From Hydractinia symbiolongicarpus (Eukaryota; Cnidaria; Hydrozoa; Anthoathecata; Hydractiniidae), in contig NC_079883.1 in assembly GCF_029227915.1 (NCBI RefSeq), forward strand, positions 4,960,001 to 5,024,000: 64,000 bases of DNA, written 5' to 3'. Shown piece by piece: positions 23,348-35,048 of the stretch (position 1 is the first letter of the stretch; the number at the start of each line of letters is the position of its first letter). The position numbers and the translations under genes were made by a program. The notes under the pieces are model-generated. The model worked only from the letters and a program-made list of their open reading frames with translations. It searched no databases and was not told the origin of the DNA.

Positions 23348-26300
23348 TGCACTAACACTTCACGAATTTGAAGCTTTATGTCACAAATTTGTTCCTTTGG
23401 TGCATAAAATTTTTACTGGGAAGGTATAAAATTTTTGTTGTTACTTTGATCATGTATAATATTGGTATCCAGGATTTTGTATATACTCTATATACATTTA
23501 TTTAGGATCCATCTTGTCATAGACATCAAATGTACAACATGGGCGGGAAAAAAAAGGGTAATATTTCTATTGTTTTTCTTTTTTTTTTTAAATAATATTA
23601 TCGAAACATTCTATTTTAATTTTTGTCATGTATCTCTAGCACAACTTCGAAACTTTAATGCATCCAATGTGTTTACTGATGAGCAACATGAAATGGTAGC
23701 AAGCATCCTTGTCAACAAGTACTGCAGTGAGCATTCAAAAGTAAGAACAAATGTTCTTTGAAAAAAAAATTGCACCTACAGGTTCAATCAAGTTTAAATA
23801 ATCTGAACATATACTCATTTTTTTAGTACTTTGATTATGTATTTAAAGTTATGATCCCAGAACTTGAGAAAAGAATAGTAATGGAAGTTTTTAAAGTTTT
23901 TCCTGAGCAGGTGGGTATTGTGAATTTATTATTTTGACCAGAAATGCTTTTCTTACACCAGAATTTCTCTCTTAAGCTCTGTACCTTTTTTGGTTTTAGG
24001 CTGAAGACATTTTGAATCATGGCAAAGAGATGCTAGAATATATGTTGAATGATGTAAGGGTAGTGTAAAAATATTGAAGTTAATTGTACGCCTCAAATTC
24101 ACATATTACTGCCAATCTTTTAGAAAATATGTCAGTGTAAAATCATATTTCTCAATGACGAAGATAAAGAGCTGATGTGGATAAAGGAGTACATTCCAAG
24201 GTAATAATTTTTAGAAAATTTTAACCCTACTTGATCTGAAAGTATTTGAACATACTAGTAGGCTCTGCAGCAGAATCTACATAGACAATGTCATAATGAG
24301 GAAATGGTACACTACTTGCCTTTTAATTTTAAGTACTTTCTTTGTAGGTGTTATTTCAAACTGTAGAGAAATGATTAAAGTATTTCTGATTTATAATTAT
24401 AGTGAACCAGTACAGCAATCGTTTGACGTAGCAAATAAAGATGTGTCGGAAACTTCACAGTTAACAAGGTGAATTAACATAATAGTAGCCATGTCATCAA
24501 CCAATTTTAGATAATTTGCAGTACTTTCTCTGTAGGTGCTATTCCTGCCTGTAGAGAAATGGTTAAAGTATTTCTGATTAGTAATTATAGTGAACCAGTT
24601 AAGCAATCAATTGACGTAGCAAATGAAAATGTGTCGGAAACTTCACAGTTAACAAGGTAAATTAACATAATAGTACCCATGTTATCAGCTAATTTTGGAG
24701 ATTTTGCAGTACTTTCTCTGTAGGTGTTATTTCTGTCTGTAAAGAAATGGTTAAAGTACTTCTGATTAATAATTATAGTGAACCAGTACAGCAATCGTTT
24801 GACGTAGCAAATAAAGATGTGTCGGAAACTTCACAGTTAACAAGGTGAATTAACATAATAGTAGCCATGTTATCAGCTAATTTTGGAGATTTTGCAGTAC
24901 TTTCTCTGTAGGTGTTATTTCTGTCTGTAAAGAAATGGTTAAAGTACTTCTGATTAATAATTATAGTGAGCCAGTTCAGCAATCTATTGACGTAGCAAAT
25001 AAAGATGTGTCTGAAACGTCACAGTTAACAAGGTAAATTAACATAATAGTAGCCATGTCATCAACTAATTTTGGAGATTTTGCAGTACTTTCTCTGTAGG
25101 TGTTATTTCTGTCTGTAAAGAAATGGTTAAAGTACTTCTGATTAATAATTATAGTGAACCAGTACAGCAATCGTTTGACGTAGCAAATAAAGATGTGTCG
25201 GAAACTTCACAGTTAACAAGGTGAATTAACATAATAGTAGCCATGTTATCAGCTAATTTTGGAGATTTTGCAGTACTTTCTCTGTAGGTGTTATTTCTGT
25301 CTGTAAAGAAATGGTTAAAGTACTTCTGATTAATAATTATAGTGAGCCAGTTCAGCAATCTATTGACGTAGCAAATAAAGATGTGTCTGAAACGTCACAG
25401 TTAACAAGGTAAATTAACATAATAGTAGCCATGTCATCAACTAATTTTGGAGATTTTGCAGTACTTTCTCTGTAGGTGTTATTTCTGTCTGTAAAGAAAT
25501 GGTTAAAGTACTTCTGATTAATAATTATAGTGAGCCAGTTAAGCAATCTATTGACGTAGAAAATAAAGATGTGTCTGAAACGTCACAGTTAACAAGGTAA
25601 ATTAACATAATAGTAGCCATGTTATCAGCTAATTTTGGAGATTTTGCAGTACTTTCTCTGTAGGTGTTATTTCTGTCTGTAAAGAAATGGTTAAAGTACT
25701 TCTGATTAATAATTATAGTGAGCCAGTTCAGCAATCTATTGACGTAGCAAATAAAGATGTGTCTGAAACGTCACAGTTAACAAGGTAAATTAACATAATA
25801 GTAGCCATGTTATCAGCTAATTTTGGAGATTTTGCAGTACTTTCTCTGTAGGTGTTATTTCTGTCTGTAAAGAAATGGTTAAAGTACTTCTGATTAATAA
25901 TTATAGTGAGCCAGTTCAGCAATCTATTGACGTAGCAAATAAAGATGTGTCTGAAACGTCACGGTTAACAAGGTAAATTAACATAATAGTAGCCATGTCA
26001 TCAACTAATTTTGGAGATTTGGCAGTACTTTCTCTGTAGGTGTTATTTCTGTCTGTAAAGAAATGGTTAAAGTACTTCTGATTAATAATTATAGTGAGCC
26101 ATTTCAGCAATCTATTGACGTAGCAAATAAAGATGTGTCTGAAACGTCACAGTTAACAAGGTAAATTAACATAATAGTAGCCATGTTATCAGCTAATTTT
26201 GGAGATTTTGCAGTACTTTCTCTGTAGGCGTTATTTCTGTCTGTAAAGAAATGGTTAAAGTACTTCTGATTAATAATTATAGTGAGCCAGTTCAGCAATC

Positions 26301-29175
26301 TATTGACGTAGCAAATAAAGATGTGTCGAAAACTTCACAGTTAACAAGGTAAAGTAATCCAAAAGTCACCTTGTAGTAATCAAAAAAAAGTTAGCTTAAT
26401 TTTTTAATTCTAAACAAGAAGTTATTCCTGTAATTATGATGAGGTATAGCAACCCCGCAATAAGCAATAATAATACTTGTATTTGTGAACTTCTGTATAA
26501 GAATTAATTTAATTAAAACACGCTTTATTAGTTATTTTATGAGAACTTAGACAACTTTACATTTCAGTGCACAAGTAGCATTGCTTAACGCAATTAACAA
26601 TCACAACATTGGAGCAGCGAAAAAAGTAAGTAAATAGCGTAACTTCTCTACATCGTTAAATATGCCAGATTGCACTGTCTGCACTGTCACCGATTGCACT
26701 GTCACCGACTAAATCTAACCTGTATTTAACCTGTATCTTAATCGCTTAAATTCAAGTAAGACAAAATTGAATGTCTTCCATATCTAGGCTTTGAAGACTT
26801 GGGAACAAGAAGATATAGAAAAACATGTTGCTGCAGCTCCTTCTGCACGTAGAAAAGTTGTCTGTCCTGTCTGCAGTCGGTAAGTTTTTTCGCCTGGTAA
26901 ATATTTGAACTGGATATTCTAGGGACTAATAAAGTTAGCAGATTTTAAGTTACTTCTTCTTTTTCTTCTTAGTGAGGTTGTGAACTTAAAAGTTCATTTG
27001 ATGTCTCGAAAACATTTATGGACAAAAGAGAAAGCTGAGAGTGCCCGCATTAACTTCAAATTAAATCTGGAGAGGAAACCGCTTGAGTCTTCTATTCGAA
27101 AATCTAAACAACGTTTTCATGTTCGCCAAATATGCCCGCTTTCTCATTGCATGAAAGAAGTGAAAAGACTAGGAAACCATTTGCGGCAATTTCACAAAAT
27201 AACTCCTTCCAAAGTTGTACAACACGTGAAAAATGCTCAAAAAGTGTTGTCAAGTGAAGACGAATCTTCGGCGTCTGAAAGGGCAACTTCTGACGAGGAA
27301 GAATATACTTCAAAGGTGAAAAAACTTTATAGTAAAGACTTGTTCCATCGTGGAGTAGGCATGCACGAAGAATGCGACTCAGATGATTCTGATTGGCTTT
27401 TATCTACGTTTGGGGATATTCACGGCTCACGAATATTGACCAGCAACAAAAATGAAAACGCCAAATGTTCTGACAACGTAGATTTTGAAAACCACGGGAA
27501 TTTATCCACAGACAATGACTCTGACAACTCCTCCAAGTCAAACTCTGCCTTAGATGCTGAATGTACGGAGCTATCGGATTATGAAGACACGGAGGACAAA
27601 TTCTATGTCACTTCACAAGCAGATGACATTGTGCTTGAAAGTTTTAAGTCTTGGTTGATTAGTGCTGATGGTGGTTACAGACCTGAAAGGACAAGTAAGC
27701 AACACAAAAATGTTATTCTCGCTATTCTTAATCACCGAAGTAATATTGAACCACTGAAATTTTCAAATCTAGTAGAAAAGGAATTCCTTGAAAGCTGGAT
27801 CCAGATTTGTGATAAATCGAAACAACCTGGGACAATAAAAACATACCTTTGCTCTGTTTTATGTTTTTACGATTATTGTGAAGTGACAGGTTGTGGCTTA
27901 TTACCATCTGAACTTATAGGTAGAATGAGAACAGTAATAAGGAAGTGGGGTCACAATCTAATAAAAAAGATCCAAGTAAGATCGTACGAAAAACAGCTAA
28001 ATGACTTGAATCGTTTGCCTACGCCTGAAGAACTGCGAAAGTATGATTGCTCAAAAGTGGTTCAGTATTCCAAAGCATTATTAAAAAATGCTACATGCAA
28101 AGACTCCTGGACAAGGAAAGAATTTTGTGCAATTCGAGACTACCTGATATCTACTTTAATTATGGACAATGCTAGCAGATCAGGTGCAATTGCCAACATG
28201 TTGTTAGAAGAAGTAGGAAATACCAATAACTCGGACGGGGGATGCACAATTGCAGTGAAGAAACACAAAACAGGCTACAAAGGACCTGCTTTCATTACAA
28301 TGACTATTGAAACTTTTAAGAACTTAAAAAATTACATCCGTTATGTCAGGAATTCTTTACAAGGAATCAATTCTGGCGGTAAAGAACCTGTATTTGTTAG
28401 CTGGGCTGGAAACAAAATGGCTTCTTCCATGGTCACTGGGCAACTCTCAAGCTTTTGGGCTCAAGCTCTTGGCCGTGATTGTGGCGATTTGACCACAACC
28501 TTAGTTCGAAAATATGCTACCACAACGATTCATAAAAATCAACCGGAATTAAAGCAAGCCACTGCTAATCTTTTATGTCATGCTGAACGAACGGCATCAA
28601 TGTCATATAACTTAATTGATAAACAGAGAAGAGCCTTTCAGACAAGTCAGCAAGTTAGGGAGGCTATGAGGACAGATTTCGATACGAATGAAATAAATTT
28701 GGACTTACAAGTCAACGACCTTAAAGAAATATTTTCTTCTGAAATCAACGATGGTTTTGTGTCGACCGAGATTATACGGGATAGAATTTCCTCAGACGCA
28801 AGGTTAAGCGATTTAAATGGGAACGAGAAGAAGGAAAAGGCACTGCTAGATTCTGTGCGGTATATTATAAAAAAAGAAGGAACTCATACCAAATCTGCTG
28901 ATGAAAGGGTTACCGAGAAGGTACCTGATACTCCTTCGGCGAAATGTATTAGCATGTCCAGACAACGTAAAAAGTATACCGATTCTGATAACACGATAAT
29001 TTGGAAATGTTTAGGTGATCAGATCAGAGATACGAATAATGCGATATCTCGAGCAGAATGCACTGAAATTATCAAAAATACTCCTATGATGGCACAATTG
29101 GTGTCAAAATTTGGCATGCACTCACTTATTATTAAAATAAGAACTGAAAGAGCTAAGTTTTTAAATGAAACCTAG
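23348..29175 (+). CDS. Zinc-finger/Crypton-type tyrosine recombinase protein, 5' incomplete
   Basis: Exons joined by phase: 23348-23423, 23506-23557, 23640-23740, 23827-23910, 24000-24053, 24124-24200, eleven 66-bp exons (24403-26348), 26568-26625, 26788-26879 and 26973-29175. Together they encode about 1170 residues; the start codon lies upstream and was not found. The N-terminal part matches nothing I recognise. A C2H2 finger (CPVCS ... HLMSRKH) spans the last intron, a second follows (CPLSHC ... HLRQFH), then an acidic Ser-rich linker. A recombinase core comes next: SAM-like region ([19 protein letters not shown]), box I Arg in [11 protein letters not shown], Lys in [30 protein letters not shown] and Tyr in SMSYNLID. 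The core resembles Crypton-type YR domains common in cnidarian genomes. Arg, Lys, Arg, His and Tyr are all present, though Thr replaces the first His of HxxR. Spliced exons, intact frame and zinc fingers suggest a host-domesticated gene; an active element is the alternative. Confidence 0.75.
24330..26348 (+). repeat. Tandem array of eleven 66-bp exons, 188-bp period
   Basis: Exons lie at 24403, 24591, 24779, 24967, 25155, 25343, 25531, 25719, 25907, 26095 and 26283 (each 66 bp), exactly 188 bp apart. Each is preceded by ataattatag (ttataattatag/gtaattatag in the first two) and followed by GTGAAT or GTAAAT (GTAAAG after the last). All begin with one base completing a codon and end with two, so any number can be joined in frame; none has a stop. 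Each adds 22 residues, typified by [19 protein letters not shown]. The intron part is as conserved as the exon, so the whole 188-bp unit has been copied recently or homogenised. Changes are few, for example Ala to Glu in exon 7 and Gln to Arg in exon 9. Confidence 0.9.
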
Positions 29176-29406
29176 TGGATATGGTCGATGACGAAATTTT
29201 ATCAAGAGAATTGTTTTGTTATTTTTATCGTTTTTTTTTGTTATTCAGTTTTCATTGTGTTTCATATGCACGGTCATAAAATAGCGTTTTGTTTTCATGC
29301 TTCGTACAACAAGGTAGGAATCCGTAACTATAAAGAAATTTACTTACTTTTCTTTACGATAAAACTATAAAATGCAATGGATGTAATGTGATAATTAAGT
29401 TGTTAA

Positions 29407-29412
29407 AATAAA
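29407..29412 (+). promoter_or_regulatory. Likely polyadenylation signal (AATAAA)
   Basis: AATAAA lies 232 bases after the stop codon of the recombinase-domain gene, in an AT-rich 3' region, at a reasonable distance for its poly(A) signal. Other matches in AT-rich DNA would arise by chance. Confidence 0.4.
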
Positions 29413-31390
29413 CCTGGTGGAATATAAGCTATGGTGTGTTTTTGTTAGAAGCAAAAGTTTTTATGGACTTTTTTTAATTCTTGTATTTAATCTATACGGC
29501 TTTATTCTTTGGCAGAAAATGCTAGATTCGTTTGACGGTTTGTTTTTCTATGCTGCGTAAAAAAACGATATCTACAGAAATTATGTTTTTTTCTTCCTTT
29601 ATATGAGTTTGTCAACCTTTTTAGAGTTGATTTACAGTTGAAAGAATTTTGCGCTTTATTTAATCGTCTTTTATTCCCTGATCTCTAAAAACCCTTGTTG
29701 ACAGTGCTTGTGTGACAAACGAATCAAAAAAATCGAAACTCGTAAGGCATAAGACAATCAAACGCACTACGAAATAAGAGATGTTTGCTGACTGGTTAGA
29801 CAACTTCCGCTACTATGATTTCTTATCGCCACGAACCGATGGATGTCATTGTGTTAAGGTTTCTTTGGCCCTATCCGGTCTGAGGGCGGGTGGATAAGAA
29901 ACCCAGGACCGAATAGGATTAGGTAGTTCTGTTCGCAAAGCAAGGTATGAAAATTCCAAAGATCCTGGCAATATGCAAGTTCGAAGGTTTTCACAGAAGT
30001 ACAGAAACATATAAGGAAGCATGGGTGAAGGCATGGATATTTTAACGGATTACCAAAATTACAGTGTTGCTATTTTCTATGCCTTTTTTCAAAAAAAACC
30101 TGGCGCAATTTGTTATTACTTTCTCAGACATACAGAATGCACAAATAGTATTGCGAAAAACATGTACGATGGGTGAATTCCTGCCACGTTCACAACGGGC
30201 TAGGAACCGGTCTTTTAAACCAATATGTTTTGCTTGTAACGGTATTAGGACGGCTAGTTCGCGTAAAGTGTGCACAAAATAGCAATACCCGGGATTAAGC
30301 CGTTTGAAAAATAATCTAAAGATAGGAATAACTAAAACAGAACAAATTGTGAATATTTCAGTGCCATCAATTTTTCTACGAACCTAGAGAAGGAGTTTCA
30401 AGGATGAAATATTGCCGATGAATTAAGTAAAGGTGCATAGTTGTCAAAGGACAAATATCTTTAAATTGGATACTCCGTAGAAACTAAAACACTTCATGTA
30501 AAGTATTATAAGGCGACTTCTGGTTTTCGTGCATCTGCAAAATTAACAATTTATCAATTAAATCCTAAATTTATTACCCCTAATTGAGAATTTGGGGGCA
30601 AAGCAAAATGGAAAAATTACATTGGCCCTCATGTTACGTTAACAGAATCCTATATATACACCCAAGTATTAAATACGAGTTTCTCACAATTGCGTAGTGT
30701 ATAGAGTATCAAAAGACAATTTTAATGACATAAACACAGTTTTTAGAAATCCAACACATTTTCCTAAAACGCTAGCACAATATTTGCAAAAATGCACCCT
30801 TATGTTAATTTCCGTTAATAATTAATACCTGGATTTCTTGCAAGCGGTAATTTTTTTCATAAAGTAATAAGGTATGTCAGAACAGAAACTGTGAGAGGAA
30901 CAACATGACGAAGTCTTTAAATTTAACTTAACCGATGCCTGTTGTGAATATCATATTATAATATTCTGCGCTCTCGACGATAATTTTTAGTTTTCACAAA
31001 CATACCCGATGTTATGTTGTAGGTGAATGACTCGCCTTTCAGTGCATCGATTTTTTTCCAATTTTCGCGTAAGTAAGGAACCCTTTGGATGAAAATCTAA
31101 TATGTCTATGTCATTTTGGAGGGAATAAGATAACTGAAAACTGTATTTAAGGTTATTTTGGTACAATCATAGGAACACAGCGAAAGTGCCCTTAGCCCCT
31201 ATGTGGACTATTTTTACTTACGAAATACCTTTTTGACGCAAGAATCAACCAATATTTGACAAATTAATCACAGCATGCGTGGCGATCATGCAGTTGCGTA
31301 AAAACACAAGTCATTCCTAGTCTGAATGTTTAGATTACTTATATATTGCTACATTTTACCTTAAGCATGGGGGCACAAATTGCCTAAAAA
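29413..31390. other. Non-coding spacer between the recombinase gene and LINE
   Basis: No supported gene. Overlapping frames of 60-77 codons on both strands at 29846-30282 mirror one another and have no domains. Near 29868-29925 the phrases cctatccggtctgaggg and acccaggaccgaatagg suggest another small imperfect foldback. Elsewhere the stretch is plain AT-rich DNA. Confidence 0.5.
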
Positions 31391-31399
31391 CCTAAATTA

Positions 31400-33499
31400 A
31401 GTAAGTAAGATACGATAGAATATACTCAAGTGATTTTACATCAAAACCGTAAGCATGAAGTTTGGCTATAAGTAGATCGTGGGGGACACAGTCAAAAGCT
31501 TTTGATAAGTCCATTAATATTGAACCAACCACATAATTCAGATCCAGTTTTTTTTCCAATCCTCTAATAGGCGTATCAATACGTGATTGGTGCTATAGTT
31601 TTTCCTGTAAGCAGATAAGTACACAGAAAGTTTTTTTTCCATGAAAGACATTATTTGCTCTTTGATTTTTATTTCATAAAACTTAGAGAAAAAATTTAAT
31701 ACACTAATAGGTCTAAAATTATTGAGACTGTACTTTTCCTTGCTTCCCTTGTCAATTGGTGTAACAACCGCACGCTTAGCTTTAGTTGGGAAAAAACTGG
31801 CACGGATGCTACTATTTAAGGCATTTTTGAGGGGCAATATTAAGTGCTCACTAGCTAGTTTTGCAAGTTTTGGCGGTATCTTATCTTCGTCTGCAGACGC
31901 TTTAGTGTTTATTTCTTTAAATACTTTTTTGATTTCTTCATCACCTATTTCCTTAAATTGAAAATTTTCAGACACATTTTCAATATTTTCTTTTATCTTT
32001 AGGATACTTGGATGATTTTTATAGGTTTTTAAAATTTTCTCAATCAACTTTTTCTTATCTGTAAATGATTTAAAATCAATAGAGGTAGGTTTAATACCAC
32101 TGCTATTTTCAACAATATTTATGAAGTGGCTATTCAATGTTGTTGCCACTTCATTTTCATCTGTAATCAAATTATCGTTTTGGATTATCGTAATATTTGC
32201 ATTACTTAAGCAATTTTTATTGGTTACAAAAGGTTTCATAACTTTCCAAAAATTTTTATTTTCGACTGCTCCGGCCTGGGTTATTTTTTTGAAATATTCC
32301 TTAACACCTATATTTCGTAATTTTACGCATTTGTTTCTTTGTCTTTTATAATTGGCATTGTTTTCCTCAGTTTTATCATTGTTATATTTATTTTTAAACC
32401 TTGACCTAGAGTATATAGCCTTTCTTAATTCTTTATTCATGAAGGGAGCATCGTTTCCACGCAATGTTTTCTGTATCAAAGGAGCATGTTTATCTACAAT
32501 ATTTCTAAAAATTACTTGAAGATTTTCATAGTTCAAATCAGGATCGGCAGTGTCACAACAAAAGTCAGCAGCTTTTACATCAGCCAAAAACGTCTTTTCA
32601 TCGAAATTTTTATAGTTTCTATAGAATATTTTCTTTGGCTGTAAACGGGCTAGATGCATTTTTAAAAATGTAGTTATCATTAGATGATGGTCACTTAACC
32701 CTGTTTCAAACGCTGAACTATTTTGAAAAGACCTATATCTGTTTGTCAATAAGACATCAATTGAAGAGCCTTCTGTTCCTGCAAAGCATGTTTTATCTTT
32801 AATGAGGTTTTTGAGATTGAAAATATCACAAAGTGACTGCATCTGCCCATAGCCACTATCACTTGGATTATAAAAATCTATATTAATATCACCCAGAACA
32901 ATAATATTGTCACATTTAGAAAGAGCATTGTTTAGAATTTTTTCCAATTCATAGAAAAATTGTGTTAAGTTCAAATATGAAGGTGGCCGATAAATGCTAA
33001 TTATAATCCATTTTTTATTTCTAATAGTAATTTCAGAACAGATAATTTCATTCTCTACAATTCCAATATTGTGTAACTGTTTACAAATGACCCCTTTCCC
33101 AACATACTCAATTAAACCTCCTCCATGTATGTTTCTGTCCTTTCGGGTTCTAATTTCATATCCGTCAATATTAAATTGAGCAGTTGGAAAAGATTCATCC
33201 AGTTTAGTTTCTGCAAGTACGAAATAGTCAGGAGAAAATTTAGACATGATCTCTCTGACGTCGACAATTTTATTTCTCAGACTGTTTATATTTAAGTAAC
33301 CTAAAAGAGGATTATCGGGATTAGCAACTCTAAGTTTACAGATACTATCGAGCGGGCTATCAGGTTCGGAATTTGAATTATGTGTTTGGTTAAGATCATC
33401 AATTTCATTTTGTAATAACAAAGGGTTATTTTGTGTTTCACTTGAATCTGAAAAAACTTGTGCCTCTTGTGGTGTCTGAGTGCAAGGACCTATACCCAA
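31400..33499 (-). pseudogene. LINE ORF2: AP endonuclease and truncated reverse transcriptase
   Basis: The frame runs 653 codons from 33499 to 31538. The endonuclease is complete by motif: GYLNINSLRNKI, LAETKLDESFP, IYRPPS, GDINIDF, SSIDVLLTNR and GLSDHHLM, which cover the metal-binding and catalytic Asn, Glu, Asp and His positions of the family. The RT begins with FRPISVLNFFSKFYE and YSTNHVLIRLLEDW. A single-base change in an A/T homopolymer near 31548 then gives a stop. The next frame continues with the Asp of LMDLSKAFDCVPH until about 31400, where similarity ends, so the YxDD core is absent. The listed start is a TTG within the overlap with ORF1; no ATG start is evident. Confidence 0.8.
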
Positions 33500-34473
33500 G
33501 ACTGGAAGTGCATGTTGTGGTATAAAAAATGATTAAGATAATATAAATAATTTTTCGCTAACATAGTCTTACCATCGTCTGTAACGTGGATTCCATCTTT
33601 CCAAAAAGAAGAGCTTTTTATGTTGTCATTATCAATAAAAGTAACATCTAAAGCCTCGCATCTTTTCTTTAACAATCGGTTAATTTCATCGATTCGACTT
33701 TCGTCAACTCGTGAACACGTTATCAAGCTGGATATAAAAACCTTTTCCACACCAGAGTTTGTACATTTTTCTGCAATTTCAATTAATCCGTTCACTATTT
33801 CGACATTAGATGCTGCACTTAGATTTTTTGACAGCAAATTATTGATACCGCCATGAATGATTACAATGTCTGGTTGTTCCTCTTCTAGTGTTGGGGTTGA
33901 ATAATAGTTTAAATGTTGTATGCTGGCACCCGGAAAACATTTCATTCGCGCATAGCCATTATTGAGTACACGGTTGAATTCTTTCAATCTTATCCCCTTT
34001 GGAATACTATCGGATATTATTCTGACGACTTTACTCTTTTTATCTTTAAATTTTTTCTGATTATCGTTCCGATTTTGGTTACCAAAGAAATCTTCCCGCT
34101 CCGGGTAAGGATTGATGACAGGATTCGGACGTCGACTATTTTTGTTTTGAAATTCATTTTTGTTAGTGTTATTAAATCTACAATTTTCTTTGTCATAATC
34201 GTTGACTTGAGGATTCGGGTCTTCGTTGTAAAGACTTTTAAAACGATTATCTACATTAATTTCGCTTCTTGTATGCAAAACCCCCGAAGGACCTTTTCTA
34301 ATACTTTTCCATTTATCAGAGGTGTTTGACGGTTTTGGATCACTTGACTGCTTTTTATTAATATTGTTAAATATATCTCGAACAAGACATCGTAGATCTT
34401 TGAGTTCGTCTTTCAGAAAACTATTTTCCTCTTTCAAACGATCAACGAGAAAACTCGATTCCTTTGCTCTCAA
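33490..34473 (-). CDS. LINE ORF1 with SGNH/GDSL hydrolase domain
   Basis: About 327 codons, open further upstream. Residues 8-35 (DRLKEENSFLKDELKDLRC) form a likely coiled coil, followed by a long Asn/Lys/Asp-rich low-complexity linker. From about residue 150 the SGNH fold is seen: block I VRIISDSIPKGI (SDS where GDS is usual), block III HGGINNL, and block V DGIHVTDDGK with the catalytic Asp-x-x-His. CR1-type ORF1 proteins carry such an esterase domain and are thought to coat and chaperone the RNA, possibly at membranes. It overlaps the start of ORF2 by about 10 bases. The frame is intact, but the element as a whole is broken. Confidence 0.75.
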   Translation of the reverse strand: MRAKESSFLVDRLKEENSFLKDELKDLRCLVRDIFNNINKKQSSDPKPSNTSDKWKSIRKGPSGVLHTRSEINVDNRFKSLYNEDPNPQVNDYDKENCRFNNTNKNEFQNKNSRRPNPVINPYPEREDFFGNQNRNDNQKKFKDKKSKVVRIISDSIPKGIRLKEFNRVLNNGYARMKCFPGASIQHLNYYSTPTLEEEQPDIVIIHGGINNLLSKNLSAASNVEIVNGLIEIAEKCTNSGVEKVFISSLITCSRVDESRIDEINRLLKKRCEALDVTFIDNDNIKSSSFWKDGIHVTDDGKTMLAKNYLYYLNHFLYHNMHFQSWV

Positions 34474-34721
34474 TTTATTTACCTCGTATCCAATATACTC
34501 CTTTAAGTCGTTCGTGGCATGTTGGGTATGTCAATATAGAAGTCTTCATTCTGGTTGATGGTTGATGGAGTATGACTTATTTGCACCCTCTGTCTCCTAC
34601 CTTTCATACCCAGAATTTACTTGGACTAGTATGGTTCCAAACGCATTCATATTTTATTATAGGAGGAAAAATGTTGTAAATAAATATTATTTTATTCAGT
34701 ATTCACACCGGAGGAAGATAT

Positions 34722-35048
34722 TGGTAAGCATGATGATAAGGGTGACAAAGAGGATACCCAACAATCGACCAACTCCTCGGAACATCCGGGACCTCAACGC
34801 CAGGACCGCAGCAGGGAGGTGCGCGTAGGCGATTGGGGTTGGGTACGGAGTCGCCAAAGACTGTGATATTTCATTCAAAATTTGATAGCCTGTACACCAA
34901 ACTTAGAGACGGACTTGGTATGACACCCAATGCAATGCATTATGACAGGTTCCGAATGGCGGATGGTAGTGAACGTATTATGAAAAGGGTTGTAACGGGA
35001 AAAAGACCCTTACCGGAAGTAGTACTGTCATGGCTTATATTCTCTTGA
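34722..35048 (+). pseudogene. Unidentified virus-like frame(s), plus strand
   Basis: Two overlapping pieces: a short basic peptide frame from the ATG at 34722 to a TAG at 34826-34828 (Arg/Asn/Pro-rich, RIPNNRPTPRNIRDLNAR), then a frame from about 34833 to 35048 without a good ATG (FHSKFDSLYTKLRDGLG and on). They look like genuine protein in composition but match nothing I can name. The second frame ends at about the point where the opposing minus-strand frame loses its protein character, as if two elements were joined there. Confidence 0.3.

Larger units (their letters stand above)
31395..34520 (-). mobile_element. CR1-like LINE, 3' half missing
   Basis: Reading on the minus strand, an ORF1 with an SGNH-hydrolase fold is followed by an ORF2 with a full AP-type endonuclease and only the start of the reverse transcriptase. 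Homology stops near 31400, before the RT catalytic core. LINE copies usually lose their 5' end, so losing the 3' end points to a later deletion or rearrangement rather than incomplete reverse transcription. The 5' end is also worn: the ORF1 frame is open upstream of 34473 to about 34515 but has no clear ATG. The presence of an esterase-type ORF1 is characteristic of CR1/L2-clade elements. Confidence 0.8.

Noticed and set aside
24397-26298. Ten minus-strand frames of 64-69 codons, repeated at 188 bp
   Set aside because: They are the antisense of the exon array; the plus strand has matching splice sites, phase and continuity with flanking exons, and the minus frames do not.
24330-26348. CRISPR-like array
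   Set aside because: The regular 188-bp period is of nearly identical units without variable spacers, in eukaryotic DNA with splice sites; it is a tandem exon duplication.
29846-30282. Overlapping 60-77 codon frames on both strands
   Set aside because: Mutually antisense, with no domains, splice context or recognisable composition.
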